This document shows positions 26,205-35,625 of a stretch of DNA of 37,853 nt, piece by piece. The notes under the pieces were generated by a model. The model was not told the origin of the DNA and searched no databases. It saw only the letters and a program-made list of their open reading frames with translations. The DNA is taken from assembly GCA_003209955.1 (NCBI GenBank), contig QCOD01000011.1:1-37853 (forward strand). The letters are read 5' to 3'. Position numbers and translations under genes: made by a program. Origin of the DNA: OCS116 cluster bacterium AG-430-B22 (GTDB taxonomy: Bacteria; Pseudomonadota; Alphaproteobacteria; MED-G09). Position 1 is the first letter of the stretch. Every line of letters starts with the position of its first letter.

Positions 26205-27257
26205 CTAATCAAATCCTTCTGGAATTAATTTTGTTTTTGGCGATATCGCACATACTTTAAAAAGCTCTCCCATTTGAGAATTTTCAATAATCCTATTTAA
26301 ACCTTTTTCTAAATCCTTTTTAATTTTTTCAGAATTTGTTGATTTTTTTAATATTTTTAATCTCTCTAGAGCACCCAATTTAATTAGAAAATTTCTTTGA
26401 GTAGTTGGTCCAAAAAAATTCATTCCTAAATTTTTTGTTTCATTAATTATATGAGAGAAATTAATGTGCGATGTTAAATCTGAAACGCCAGGAAAGCTCA
26501 AGGGGTTAACATATTTATGATTTTTTATTGCTTGTAAGGTATTTCCATAACCATCAGAATACCCGTAATCTATGAAAAGACATATTCCATTATTTCTTTT
26601 TAAAAAAAATGAAATATCAGTGATAACTTTCTTTATCATAGTATTCACTTCAAAAAAATCTACCTCATCAGGAAAATTCCTCTTATGTTCTTCAAATAGT
26701 ATTTTATCTTCAATATTATTATAGCAATAATGAAGTCGATTATTACTAGTTGTTATAAATACTTCTTGCCAGATTTTATTAATTTTTATGTATTGATTTA
26801 TTGGAAAAACATCTAAAAATTCATTTCCGATAAATATTGTTGGTGAGTTTGGAATATCTGAAATATTTTTATAATGACTTGCTTCAGGTAAAGCCTCCTT
26901 TTGATTAATCATTAGGTTTTTATTTATCTCAAGAAAACCAAAAGAAATATTATCATTTTTAATTACTCTCTTGATATCTTTTAAAAGAGTTCCTCTGCCA
27001 CCACCTAAATCAATAATTTGGAAAAGTGATTTAGACTTAATTTTATTTATAATATCTGCTGACCAAGCGCCGATAACTTCTCCAAATATTTGAGTCATAT
27101 CTGGTGCAGTAATAAAATCGCCAGCCTTACCAAGTGGTTTTTGATTAACATAATAACCCTCTTTTGGGTCGGATAAACTTATTTCCATAAATCTGGAAAT
27201 TGAGATATAACCTTTTTTTCTTATTTCTTCATTTAATATTGTTTTAATTTTTTCCAT
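26205..27257 (-). CDS. SAM-dependent methyltransferase, NDUFAF7/MidA family
   Basis: Class I methyltransferase of 350 residues related to mitochondrial NDUFAF7, which methylates an arginine of complex I subunit NDUFS2. It shows YISISRFMEISLSDPKEGYY and GDFITAPDMTQIFGEVIGAW, both signatures of the family, then the SAM loop IIDLGGGRGTLLKDI and IGNEFLDVFPINQY. Its start overlaps the end of lgt by 14 bases, the usual alphaproteobacterial pairing. The pgeF/yfiH gene that often follows is not present; prs is next upstream of the terminal part of the run. Confidence 0.9.
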   Translation of the reverse strand: MEKIKTILNEEIRKKGYISISRFMEISLSDPKEGYYVNQKPLGKAGDFITAPDMTQIFGEVIGAWSADIINKIKSKSLFQIIDLGGGRGTLLKDIKRVIKNDNISFGFLEINKNLMINQKEALPEASHYKNISDIPNSPTIFIGNEFLDVFPINQYIKINKIWQEVFITTSNNRLHYCYNNIEDKILFEEHKRNFPDEVDFFEVNTMIKKVITDISFFLKRNNGICLFIDYGYSDGYGNTLQAIKNHKYVNPLSFPGVSDLTSHINFSHIINETKNLGMNFFGPTTQRNFLIKLGALERLKILKKSTNSEKIKKDLEKGLNRIIENSQMGELFKVCAISPKTKLIPEGFD

Positions 27258-28050
27258 TTATTTTTAAGGCATAAAACATTAAACACATACCGGCAATCAT
27301 GAATGGAAATGATAATATCATACCTATTGTTATGAAATTATATATATATCCAATATGCATGTCTGGTTCTCTGAAATTTTCTACAAAAATTCTAAATAAA
27401 CCATAAAGAAATAGAAAAGAACCACTTATAAAGCCATTATAATAAAGTAAGTTCTTTTTTATCATTACAAATAATAATATGAAAATCACTAAGCCCTCTA
27501 AAATTGCTTCATATAGTTGACTTGGGTGTCTAGCTAAGTTACCTGCATTAGGAAAAATAACACCCCAGGATACTGTAGTGACTTTTCCCCATAACTCCGA
27601 ATTTATATAATTTGCAACTCTACCAAAAAATAATCCAATTGGAACAACTGAGCAAATAATATCTCCTAATTGTAATAATGATATTTTTTTTGCTAATGAG
27701 TAAAATGTAATTGCTAAAATAACTCCAGACGCACCACCATGAAATGACATACCTCCTTGCCATATAGCAAATATATTTAGTGGATTTTGTATCAAGGATG
27801 ATGGATTATAAAAAATTAAATAGCCAATTTTTGCACCAAATATTATTCCCAGAACCACCCATATAAATATCTCATCAATATTATTAGTTGATATTGATAA
27901 TTTATTTTTTTCCTTATAATTTCTTATAATCCATTTTGCGTAATTTAGACCCAAAAGGATTCCAGCAAGATATGCTAAACCATACCACCTTACCTCTAGC
28001 GGACCAATTTTAAAAGCTACTGGATCTATACTTAGTAAAAATTCTAACAC
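27244..28050 (-). CDS. lgt: Prolipoprotein diacylglyceryl transferase
   Basis: Inner-membrane enzyme that transfers diacylglyceryl from phosphatidylglycerol to the lipobox Cys, the first step of lipoprotein maturation. It has about seven membrane segments in 268 residues. The key blocks are GGMSFHGGASG, the Lgt signature RVANYINSELWGK and RHPSQLYEAILEG. FGPLEVRWYGL-type start (here IGPLEVRWYGLAYLAG) is standard. It opens the minus-strand run lgt - methyltransferase - prs - rplY - pth - ychF, with a 102-base divergent gap to the YbjN-like gene. Confidence 0.97.
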   Translation of the reverse strand: MLEFLLSIDPVAFKIGPLEVRWYGLAYLAGILLGLNYAKWIIRNYKEKNKLSISTNNIDEIFIWVVLGIIFGAKIGYLIFYNPSSLIQNPLNIFAIWQGGMSFHGGASGVILAITFYSLAKKISLLQLGDIICSVVPIGLFFGRVANYINSELWGKVTTVSWGVIFPNAGNLARHPSQLYEAILEGLVIFILLFVMIKKNLLYYNGFISGSFLFLYGLFRIFVENFREPDMHIGYIYNFITIGMILSFPFMIAGMCLMFYALKINGKN

Positions 28051-28152
28051 ACCGTATTTATAGCAAATTTTTTATTTATTTTATGTTTTTATATATAAAA
28101 ATTACACTAATTGTAGTATATTATTTTAATATAACCACTATATATAGATATT

Positions 28153-28644
28153 ATGAGTTTATTAGCCAAAAAAGATTTTTTAGATGATCCCTTAGATAAT
28201 GTTGAAATAGCGGCCAGCATTCAAAATTGGACTTTTGATAGATCTGATAACGAAGTTTCAATTATAGCAAACGGTAAATATAATAATTACCAATTATCTG
28301 TTTCTCTTCGTAATGACTCACAAGGTATAGATGTTGTTTGCGGATTTGATTTAAGATTTAATAAAAAAAATAAATTTCAAATATTAAAATTAGTTTCTTC
28401 AATTAATGCTCAAATTTGGTTAGGTCATTTTGATGTATGGGATAAAGAAGGACTTATTGTTTATCGTAATAGTTCAATTATTGATAGAAGTAATCTTAAT
28501 TTTGAAACTATAGAAACCTTATTGATGAATGCTGTAAGCTCTATAGATTTATATTTTCCAGCTTTTCAATATATCTTATGGGCAGGAAAAACTAGTGATG
28601 AAGCTCTAAGCACCGTTTTATTTGAAACTAGAGGTGAAGCTTAA
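28153..28644 (+). CDS. YbjN domain-containing protein
   Basis: A 163-residue YbjN-family protein with a type III secretion chaperone-like fold. The alphaproteobacterial form is recognised from DPLDNVEIAASIQNWTFDRS, INAQIWLGHFDVWDKEGLIVYRN and the ending FPAFQYILWAGKTSDEAL. The function is unclear; E. coli YbjN affects motility and stress when overexpressed. It lies nine bases before proC, a common order in the class. No Shine-Dalgarno is visible, so it may be leaderless. Confidence 0.85.
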   Translation: MSLLAKKDFLDDPLDNVEIAASIQNWTFDRSDNEVSIIANGKYNNYQLSVSLRNDSQGIDVVCGFDLRFNKKNKFQILKLVSSINAQIWLGHFDVWDKEGLIVYRNSSIIDRSNLNFETIETLLMNAVSSIDLYFPAFQYILWAGKTSDEALSTVLFETRGEA

Positions 28645-28653
28645 ATTTATATC

Positions 28654-29487
28654 ATGAAAGAACTAAAAATCTTATTAATAGGCTGCGGAAAGATGGGGAG
28701 TGGTCTCTTAAAAGGTATAGTTAAATCTGAAAAGTTTGAAAGTATAATCGATGTAATTGAGCCTAATTTAAAAGATTTTTCTAAAGAAGACATTAAGGAA
28801 AAAAAAGTTAATTTTTATTCTGATATTAGAGAAAAAAAAGACATTATAAATTACAATCTAATTATTGTAGCGACAAAGCCAAATATATGTGAAGAAATCT
28901 TTAATGATTTAAAAAATAATTCAATTATTAATGATAAAACCTTAATTATTTCAATTTTAGCTGGAATTAGAATTGGTAAAATTGAAGAGATAATAGGTTC
29001 TGTTTCAATTATTAGAGCTATGCCAAATATAGCTTCTTCAGTATTAGAGGGTATGACAGCCTTAATTGGAAATAAAACTATATCCCCTAATGATATTATG
29101 TTAGCTGATTTAATCTTTGAGTCTATAGGTGAAAAGATATGGTTAGAAAATGAAACACAAATGGATTCATTCACAGCAATTTCAGGTTCCGGACCTGCTT
29201 ATTTTTTCTATTTTACAGAATGTATAAAAAATATAGCTATTGAAGAGGGTTTTACAGAGGAAGTATCCAGTAAAATTTCAAAGCAAATAATAATCGGATC
29301 TGGAAAATTAATAAAAGAATCAGGTATTGATCCAAGTCAATTGAAAGAAAATGTTACTTCTCCAAATGGTACAACTGAAGCCGGTCTAAGGATCTTAGTT
29401 GATAATGAAACAGGTTTATTAAAAAAATTAAGACAAACAATTTTAGAAGCAAAGAAGAGAAGCATTGAAATATCGGATAATAATTAA
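28654..29487 (+). CDS. proC: Pyrroline-5-carboxylate reductase
   Basis: Last step of proline synthesis, NAD(P)H-dependent. The nucleotide loop is LIGCGKMGSGLLKG, and VATKPN, IRAMPNIASSVLEGMTAL and the signature ISGSGPAYFFYFTE follow, with a C-terminal SPNGTTEAGL block that lines the active site. The 277-residue length is normal. Its stop shares the bases TTAA with the stop of the convergent histidine kinase gene. Confidence 0.95.
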   Translation: MKELKILLIGCGKMGSGLLKGIVKSEKFESIIDVIEPNLKDFSKEDIKEKKVNFYSDIREKKDIINYNLIIVATKPNICEEIFNDLKNNSIINDKTLIISILAGIRIGKIEEIIGSVSIIRAMPNIASSVLEGMTALIGNKTISPNDIMLADLIFESIGEKIWLENETQMDSFTAISGSGPAYFFYFTECIKNIAIEEGFTEEVSSKISKQIIIGSGKLIKESGIDPSQLKENVTSPNGTTEAGLRILVDNETGLLKKLRQTILEAKKRSIEISDNN

Positions 29488-30806
29488 GTAGAAAACTTTA
29501 ATTGTACCTTAAGGCCCCCTAAATTACTTTTAGACATAATTAATTTTCCGCCATGGTTGCTTGTGATATCTTGCGAGATAGATAATCCCAAACCTGAACC
29601 AGGAATATTTTGATTTCTTGATGAGTCAAGTCTTATAAAAGGTTTTATTGCTTTATCATAATCAGACTTATCAATGCCAGGGCCATTATCTTCAATTGAA
29701 ATATCTATTGCATCTTTTTTTTTCTCTAAAGCTATTCTAATCCTATCTCCATATGAACAAGCATTATTTAAAAGATTGGTAATACATCTTTTCATAGCTA
29801 TTGTTCTGCATTCAAAAAATATTGGTTCGTCATTTTTTATATTAAATTCAATAGTTTTGCTTTTAGACGACTCAGAATCAATGATTTCATTTATCATTTT
29901 CTTTAGATCGGTTTTTGTTGCTTTCTCTCTTGTTACATCCTCTGCAAAATCAAGATAATTTTCCAGCATTTTTTGCATTTCATTTACATCAGATAACAAC
30001 TCAATATTTGTCTTATCATCTGATAGCATTTCTATTTGTAATTTTAATCTTGTTAGAGGTGTTCTTAAATCATGACTTACACCAGCCAACATTAATGTCC
30101 TTTGTTCAATAAATCTCTCTATTCTCTCCTGCATTTTTAAGTAAGCTTCCGCAGCCCTTCTTACCTCGGTTGCTCCTGAAGGCTTGAAGTTCTCCATCTT
30201 TTTACCTAATCCAAATTGTTGCGCAGCTTTTGATAACTTTTCTATGGGTTTTATTTGTTGTCGCATAAATATGACTGCAACAGAAACTAATAAAAGTGAA
30301 GAAATTACCATCCATACAAGAAAAATGTGACTATTTGTTGCATAAACATTTCTTCTAGGAATAATAAATTCATAAATTCCTTCTTTTTTTTCTATTTGGA
30401 CTATAACTCTTTTTTCATATGTATGAGCATCAACCCAAAAACTATTATTCATATTTTTAGAAAGCTCCTTGCTTAGAGTATTTTCAACAAGATTTATAGG
30501 TTTTGGAGGATTGCTAATAATTTTTTTATTTGGTATGTAATTTACTTCTGCGTCATAAAATCTTTCAGATAGTTCAATAACTTTATTTAGACCTAAAGAC
30601 GGAACAACATCAATAAATGTTGCAATCTCAGAAGCAACTGCAGATGACAATTTCCTTGTTACTAATTGCCAATGTCTATCTAAAAAAACAAAAGTTAATA
30701 TTCCTTGAAGAACTACAACAGGGATAATTATTATTAGTAATGATCTAGAATATAGACCTTTAGGTAAAACATCCTTAAATTTTCTTAAATTCTTCTTGAA
30801 AAACAT
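29484..30806 (-). CDS. EnvZ-like sensor histidine kinase
   Basis: Inner-membrane sensor kinase. Membrane segments are at about 22-42 and 161-181 with a periplasmic sensor of roughly 118 residues between, then HAMP (MRQQIKPIEKLSKAA) and the phospho-acceptor His245 in GVSHDLRTPLTRLKLQIEML. The ATP domain shows NNACSYGD (N box), DNGPGID (G1) and GSGLGLSI (G2). The H-box with DLRTPLTR is of the EnvZ subgroup. It overlaps the response regulator stop by one base. The stimulus is unknown; osmotic or envelope stress is inferred only from family. Confidence 0.92.
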   Translation of the reverse strand: MFFKKNLRKFKDVLPKGLYSRSLLIIIIPVVVLQGILTFVFLDRHWQLVTRKLSSAVASEIATFIDVVPSLGLNKVIELSERFYDAEVNYIPNKKIISNPPKPINLVENTLSKELSKNMNNSFWVDAHTYEKRVIVQIEKKEGIYEFIIPRRNVYATNSHIFLVWMVISSLLLVSVAVIFMRQQIKPIEKLSKAAQQFGLGKKMENFKPSGATEVRRAAEAYLKMQERIERFIEQRTLMLAGVSHDLRTPLTRLKLQIEMLSDDKTNIELLSDVNEMQKMLENYLDFAEDVTREKATKTDLKKMINEIIDSESSKSKTIEFNIKNDEPIFFECRTIAMKRCITNLLNNACSYGDRIRIALEKKKDAIDISIEDNGPGIDKSDYDKAIKPFIRLDSSRNQNIPGSGLGLSISQDITSNHGGKLIMSKSNLGGLKVQLKFST

Positions 30807-31483
30807 TATTTATCAGGCCTTAAAATATATCCTTCACCTCTAACAGTTTGTAACCAGAGAGGCATTCTAGGGTCTTTCTCAATTTTTCTTCTAAGTCTAT
30901 TAATCCCAACATCTACTGATCTTCCGGGCTCATCAATTCCAGCAAGTTTTTCTCTATTTAATGGTTGTCCAGGACTTTTTGCTAAGGCAATTAATAGATT
31001 CATTTCTCTATCGGTTAAATAAACTCTATCCTCTGCTTTTGTTAGTTCTCTTTTCTCAATATTAAGAATAAAGTCTCCAAAAAATATTTCATTATCAATA
31101 CTATCCTCACTTTTCGATCTTTTTAAAATAGATAAAATTCTTAATAATAATTCTTTAGGGTTAAATGGTTTTGTTAGATAATCATCAGCTCCAATCTCTA
31201 GGCCTTCAATTTTTGAATCCATTCCAGATTTAGCAGTTAATAATATAATTGGAATATCTGAATTATTTCTAATTTCTTTTGTGAGGGTTAATCCATCATC
31301 TCCTGGCATCATAATATCTAATATTATTAAATCAAATTTAATTAATTGAATCTTTTTTCTAGCTTCTTCTGCACCACTTGCAGTAGATACAATAAAGCCT
31401 TCTTTTATTAGATATTGACTTAATAAGTTTCTTATTCTCTCATCATCATCTACTACAAGTAAATTATATGTTATTTCAGACAC
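30806..31483 (-). CDS. OmpR-family response regulator
   Basis: DNA-binding partner of the adjoining kinase. The receiver domain has the acidic pocket (Asp12-Asp14), phospho-acceptor Asp56 in IILDIMMPG, Thr83 and Lys105 in DYLTKPF. The C-terminal winged helix ends VDVGINRLRRKIEKDPR...VRGEGY, very close to OmpR. The frame is open further upstream to an ATG at 31522, but those 13 residues are Lys-rich and contain the Shine-Dalgarno AAAGGA. GTG at 31483, nine bases after that site and giving MSEITYNLLVVDDD, is the better start (225 residues). Confidence 0.93.
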   Translation of the reverse strand: MSEITYNLLVVDDDERIRNLLSQYLIKEGFIVSTASGAEEARKKIQLIKFDLIILDIMMPGDDGLTLTKEIRNNSDIPIILLTAKSGMDSKIEGLEIGADDYLTKPFNPKELLLRILSILKRSKSEDSIDNEIFFGDFILNIEKRELTKAEDRVYLTDREMNLLIALAKSPGQPLNREKLAGIDEPGRSVDVGINRLRRKIEKDPRMPLWLQTVRGEGYILRPDK

Positions 31484-31616
31484 TTTTTTTTTCCTTTTTA
31501 TTATTTTAATATACAAATGCAATCTATCAAATAATTATGTTTACTTAATTTAGGCTATTGTATTAATTATGTGAGTTAATATTTGCTATTTGCAGTTACC
31601 TTTTTTGGAGATAATT

Positions 31617-32501
31617 TTGGATATAGAATCAATGGAGAATAAAGAAGGTTTAATTTGGTATAATGGAAACCTCATAGATTGGAAAGATGCTAAGTTACAT
31701 GTACTGACTCATGGACTACATTATGCCAGCTCTGTTTTCGAAGGAGAAAGATCATACTCTGGTCGAATTTTTAAACTTCATGAACATACCCAAAGATTAT
31801 TTTTTTCTGCAAGTGAATTAGATTTTGAGATTCCATATACTATAGACGAAATAAAAGAGGCTTGTTATTTGACTTTAGAAAAAAATAATCTAGTTGATGC
31901 TTACATTCGTCCCATTGCTTGGAGGGGAGCAGAAACAGTAGGTGTTTCTGCACAATCTACAAAAATACATTGTGCAATTGCAGTTTGGGAATGGCCCTCT
32001 TACTTCAGCCCAGAAGATAAATTGAAGGGCATAAGACTTACTCTGTCAAATTGGAAAAGACCTTCACCAGATACTATACCCTGTAAAGCTAAGGCTGCAG
32101 GCCTTTATATGATTTGTACGTTAGCCAAACATAAAGCAGAATCTCAGGGTTATGCTGATGCATTAATGCTTGATACAGATGATAAAGTTGCTGAGGCTAC
32201 GGGTGCAAATATTTTCTTTATCTCTGGTAAAGAAATTCATACACCAGTACCTGATAGTTTTTTAGATGGAATTACAAGAAGAACTGTTATTGGCCTTGCA
32301 AAGGATCACGGCTTAAAAATTATTGAAAGAAAAATTGAGTTAGATGAATTATCGAGCTTTGAGCAATGTTTTATAACTGGAACAGCTGCAGAGGTAACCC
32401 CAGTATCAGAAATAGATAATTTTAAATTTAGAGTTGGGGAAGAAATTAAAATTCTATCCGAGTCTTATATCAATTTAGTTAACAACTGGAAGGGTGATTA
32501 A
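31617..32501 (+). CDS. ilvE: Branched-chain amino acid aminotransferase
   Basis: PLP enzyme of fold type IV that makes leucine, isoleucine and valine from their 2-oxo acids. LIWYNGNLIDWKDAKLHVL and HYASSVFEGERSY open the protein; the Schiff-base Lys is about 159 in PCKAKAAGLY; EATGANIFFISG and DGITRRTVI bind the cofactor phosphate. The start is TTG at 31617, set by GGAG six bases upstream. An ATG five codons later is too far from it, and a longer reading lacks any ribosome-binding site. 294 residues. Its stop shares TTAA with convergent moaE. Confidence 0.95.
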   Translation: MDIESMENKEGLIWYNGNLIDWKDAKLHVLTHGLHYASSVFEGERSYSGRIFKLHEHTQRLFFSASELDFEIPYTIDEIKEACYLTLEKNNLVDAYIRPIAWRGAETVGVSAQSTKIHCAIAVWEWPSYFSPEDKLKGIRLTLSNWKRPSPDTIPCKAKAAGLYMICTLAKHKAESQGYADALMLDTDDKVAEATGANIFFISGKEIHTPVPDSFLDGITRRTVIGLAKDHGLKIIERKIELDELSSFEQCFITGTAAEVTPVSEIDNFKFRVGEEIKILSESYINLVNNWKGD

Positions 32502-32917
32502 AGAGTTTGTTCAACCCATTTTGATTTATTTTCAAAAATTTCTTTTTTCCAAAATGGCGCATTAATTTTTAGCCAATCAATTATATATTGGTTTGCAGCG
32601 TATGCTTCTTTTCTATGTTTTGAACAAGTTATTACCATTACTATGGACTCACCAGCCTTTAATGTTCCATATCTGTGTATTATATAACAATAATCAAGAT
32701 TCCATTTTTTTTCAGCATTTAAAGCGGTTTTATAAATAATTCTTTCAGCCATATTTTTGTAGTGTTCTATAAAAAGTTTTTTTACCTTACCGTTATTCGT
32801 TTCCTCCCTTACTGAACCGATAAAAGAAACTAAAGCGCCATATCTCTTGTCTTTTTCAGCACTTTTAAGAATCTTCTGAGGGCTGAATTTTTCCTTTTGA
32901 ATTTTTACTGTAATCAT
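32498..32917 (-). CDS. moaE: Molybdopterin synthase large subunit MoaE
   Basis: With MoaD, inserts sulfur into cyclic pyranopterin monophosphate to form molybdopterin. GALVSFIGSVREETN, LFIEHYKNMAE, IIHRYGTLKAGES and the catalytic-lysine end INAPFWKKEIFENKSKW are all present. 139 residues, slightly short but complete. It overlaps moaD by one base and is the last gene of uvrC - pgsA - moaD - moaE. No other molybdenum cofactor gene is in the window. Confidence 0.95.
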   Translation of the reverse strand: MITVKIQKEKFSPQKILKSAEKDKRYGALVSFIGSVREETNNGKVKKLFIEHYKNMAERIIYKTALNAEKKWNLDYCYIIHRYGTLKAGESIVMVITCSKHRKEAYAANQYIIDWLKINAPFWKKEIFENKSKWVEQTL

Positions 32918-33168
32918 TATCCGCCTGTAACTGGAGGAAATATAGCTATTTCTTTAGTGTTTTTTAAAATAAAATCTTTATCTACATGATTTTCATCACA
33001 AGCAATATGAATTGTTTCTTTATTGCTTAAAGCTAAATCATATTTATTTTCTTTCGAAATAAGATAGTCCAAAAAATCTTCAACGGTTTGTACATTTGAA
33101 GGTAAGTCTATATTTTCCTCAGGTAAACCAATAATTTCTCTCACTTTAGCAAAATATAGTACTCTCAT
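32917..33168 (-). CDS. moaD: Molybdopterin synthase sulfur carrier MoaD
   Basis: An 83-residue ubiquitin-fold protein ending in the required Gly-Gly (FPPVTGG), on which the thiocarboxylate forms. YFAKVREIIGLPEENIDLP at the start is typical. The start overlaps the end of pgsA by four bases, and its stop overlaps moaE by one. Confidence 0.94.
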   Translation of the reverse strand: MRVLYFAKVREIIGLPEENIDLPSNVQTVEDFLDYLISKENKYDLALSNKETIHIACDENHVDKDFILKNTKEIAIFPPVTGG

Positions 33169-33779
33169 CTTCTATCCTTTTCTTTCATAAAATTCTTAAT
33201 TAACTTCGCATATTCAAAGGCTGAAAGAATAGAAAGTAAAGAAGCAATTAGAATTAATAAATTACCAAATAAATATGAATATGTGTAAACCCACTGAGGA
33301 AATATTAATTCTTCGTATGAATTACTATAGGTTGAGATATTTAAAAGTAATAAAATAATTGAAGTTAATTGAGCTGCAGTTTTCCATTTTGATAATATAG
33401 TAACATTTAATGTTAGGCCACTTGATTTGGTAATTTCTCTTAGTCCAGAAATTAAGATCTCTCTGGAAATGATTACAATTGAAGAGAAAAATATTATTGG
33501 GTTTCCAGGGAATGATATTAATAAAATAATAAGCGATATTATTACTAGTAGTTTATCTGCGATAGGATCAAGTATTTTTCCAGTAACACTCTCTTGATTA
33601 TACTTTCTAGCAATAAATCCATCAAAGAAGTCTGAAACTGAGGCTAAAACAAATAAAATTAATAATAATAAAAAAAACTTTTCCTCATTATGCTTTGAAG
33701 CGAAATTAATTACTAACCAAAAACCTATAGGTATAATTAAAGAAATAATAATTCTTAAAAATGTCAAAATATTTGCCAT
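33165..33779 (-). CDS. pgsA: CDP-diacylglycerol--glycerol-3-phosphate 3-phosphatidyltransferase
   Basis: Inner-membrane enzyme that makes phosphatidylglycerophosphate, committing lipid to phosphatidylglycerol (the donor used by Lgt). The CDP-alcohol phosphotransferase motif D-G-x2-A-R-x8-G-x3-D-x3-D is complete in FDGFIARKYNQESVTGKILD and the following PIADK. About five membrane segments in 204 residues. It lies 13 bases after uvrC, a pairing found in many bacteria. Confidence 0.95.
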   Translation of the reverse strand: MANILTFLRIIISLIIPIGFWLVINFASKHNEEKFFLLLLILFVLASVSDFFDGFIARKYNQESVTGKILDPIADKLLVIISLIILLISFPGNPIIFFSSIVIISREILISGLREITKSSGLTLNVTILSKWKTAAQLTSIILLLLNISTYSNSYEELIFPQWVYTYSYLFGNLLILIASLLSILSAFEYAKLIKNFMKEKDRR

Positions 33780-33792
33780 AATTACTATTAGT

Positions 33793-35625
33793 TTAATTTA
33801 ATTCATTAAACCAGTTATAAATATTTTGAGCTAAATTTTTTGAAATACCATTAACCTCACTTAATTCTCTAATTTTTGCTTTGCTTACGCTTTTAGCTGA
33901 ACCAAAGGCATTTAATAAATCTTTTTTTCTTTTTGAACCAATACCAGGTATTTCATCTAAGGGGTTAAAGTGAATGTTTTTATCTCTTTTTTGTCTATGT
34001 GAGCCAATAGCAAATCTATGCGCTTCGTCTCTAAGTCGTTGAAGAAAAAATAATGAAGGGTCTGATTTTCTTAATACAATGCTTTCTTTACTTAATGTAT
34101 GAATAATTTCGTTTCCGTCATTCCGGTTTTCCCCTTTTGAAATACTAATAATTTCAATATTACTAATATTTGTTTTTTTCATAGCTTTAACCGCCATTGA
34201 TAATTGCCCTTTTCCGCCATCAATAATAATTAAATCAGGAAAATTTTCATCATTTTTGGATTTATTTTTCAGTCTTACGAACCGTCTATATAATACTTCA
34301 TACATCATACCAAAATCATCATTAGTTTTTGCTTCTTTAATATTAAACTTTCTATACTGATTTTTTATGAATCCTTCAGCTCCAGATACAATCATGGCTC
34401 CTGTAGAAAAAGCACCCTGTATATGACTGTTATCAAAAACTTCAATTCTTTGGGGGATTTGATTAAGTTGAAGTGTTTTTTGAAGATTCTTTAGGTTTAT
34501 TTTTTTACTCAACATATCTCTTGTGTATTTCTTTAAGGCATCTCTTGAGTTCTCAATTGCATGCTCAATAATTTCTTTTTTTTCTCCCCTCGAAGGAGTC
34601 ATTATTTTAACTTTTATCTTATTTTGTGAGGCTAAAAGATTTTGAATTATCTCTTTTTCATTAATTCTATTACTCGTAAGTATTAATTTTGGAGATGGTC
34701 GGTTGCTGTAAAATTGAGGTATAAATGACTCTAATATCTCTAACTCATTTAAACCTCTAATATTATTAATGAAAAAAGGTTTATTACCTAGATTTTTTCT
34801 TGATCGAAAAAAGAAGACCTGTATACATGCATATTTTTCATTTTTTGAAATAGAAAACACATCTGCATCAATTAAATTTTTTGGATTTATACTAAATGAG
34901 TTTGTTAAATTTGAAAGTGACTTAATTCTATCACGATAATAAGCTGCTTCTTCATATTTTTGATTTTTAGATGCCGCTTCCATTTTTTTTGCAAATTGTG
35001 ATTTTATTTGTTTAGAATCGCCTTTAAAAATCTTTTTTACATCATTTACAAGTTTACCATATTCTTCTTTACTAATTTTACCACCACAAGGACCACTGCA
35101 ACGCTTAAGATGATAATTAAAGCATGGTTTATTTCCAGCTTCGACCTCTTTATCACTACAAGTACGTAATAGAAATGCTTTTTGAATAGTTTTTATCGTC
35201 CTGTTTATAGCGCCTGCATTTGGAAAGGGACCATAGTAATCTCCAGGTCTTTTTCTTGCGCCTCGATGCTTTTCAAGGCGCGGAAAATCATGATCGTTTG
35301 AAATGAAAATATAAGGAAAAGATTTATCATCCCTCATTAATATATTGTATTTTGGTTTATGAAGTTTAATTAAATTTACTTCAAGTAAAAGAGCATTTTC
35401 TTCACTATCTGTTGTTGTAAATTCTATCTCATGAATCAAATTCACCATTTTTTCTATACGTTTGTTTTCAATATTTTTACTTGAGTAGCTTTTCACTCTT
35501 TTAGATAAGTTTTTTGCCTTTCCCACATAGATAATATTTTTATTTTTATCCAGCATTCGATATACACCTGGCTTATTCGGAATGGTTTTTACTGTATCTT
35601 TTATTATTTCTTTGCCAGTTTTCAT
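33793..35625 (-). CDS. uvrC: Excinuclease ABC subunit C
   Basis: Makes both incisions in nucleotide excision repair. The N-terminal GIY-YIG nuclease reads PGVYRMLDKNKNIIYVGKAKNL. A Cys cluster follows (LLRTCSDKEVEAGNKPCFNY, then CSGPCGG), then the UVR motif, and the RNase H-like nuclease with Asp in VFDNSHIQG and IIIDGGKGQL. The C-terminal helix-hairpin-helix pair is EIPGIGSKRKKDLLNAFGS and ELSEVNGISKNLAQNIYNWF. The length of 610 is normal. It is the first gene of its run, with a 304-base gap upstream. Confidence 0.97.
   Translation of the reverse strand: MKTGKEIIKDTVKTIPNKPGVYRMLDKNKNIIYVGKAKNLSKRVKSYSSKNIENKRIEKMVNLIHEIEFTTTDSEENALLLEVNLIKLHKPKYNILMRDDKSFPYIFISNDHDFPRLEKHRGARKRPGDYYGPFPNAGAINRTIKTIQKAFLLRTCSDKEVEAGNKPCFNYHLKRCSGPCGGKISKEEYGKLVNDVKKIFKGDSKQIKSQFAKKMEAASKNQKYEEAAYYRDRIKSLSNLTNSFSINPKNLIDADVFSISKNEKYACIQVFFFRSRKNLGNKPFFINNIRGLNELEILESFIPQFYSNRPSPKLILTSNRINEKEIIQNLLASQNKIKVKIMTPSRGEKKEIIEHAIENSRDALKKYTRDMLSKKINLKNLQKTLQLNQIPQRIEVFDNSHIQGAFSTGAMIVSGAEGFIKNQYRKFNIKEAKTNDDFGMMYEVLYRRFVRLKNKSKNDENFPDLIIIDGGKGQLSMAVKAMKKTNISNIEIISISKGENRNDGNEIIHTLSKESIVLRKSDPSLFFLQRLRDEAHRFAIGSHRQKRDKNIHFNPLDEIPGIGSKRKKDLLNAFGSAKSVSKAKIRELSEVNGISKNLAQNIYNWFNELN

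Noticed and set aside
31484-31522. Longer OmpR-type regulator beginning at an ATG with Lys-rich residues
   Set aside because: The extension contains the Shine-Dalgarno AAAGGA for the GTG start, and response regulators begin a few residues before the VDDD motif.
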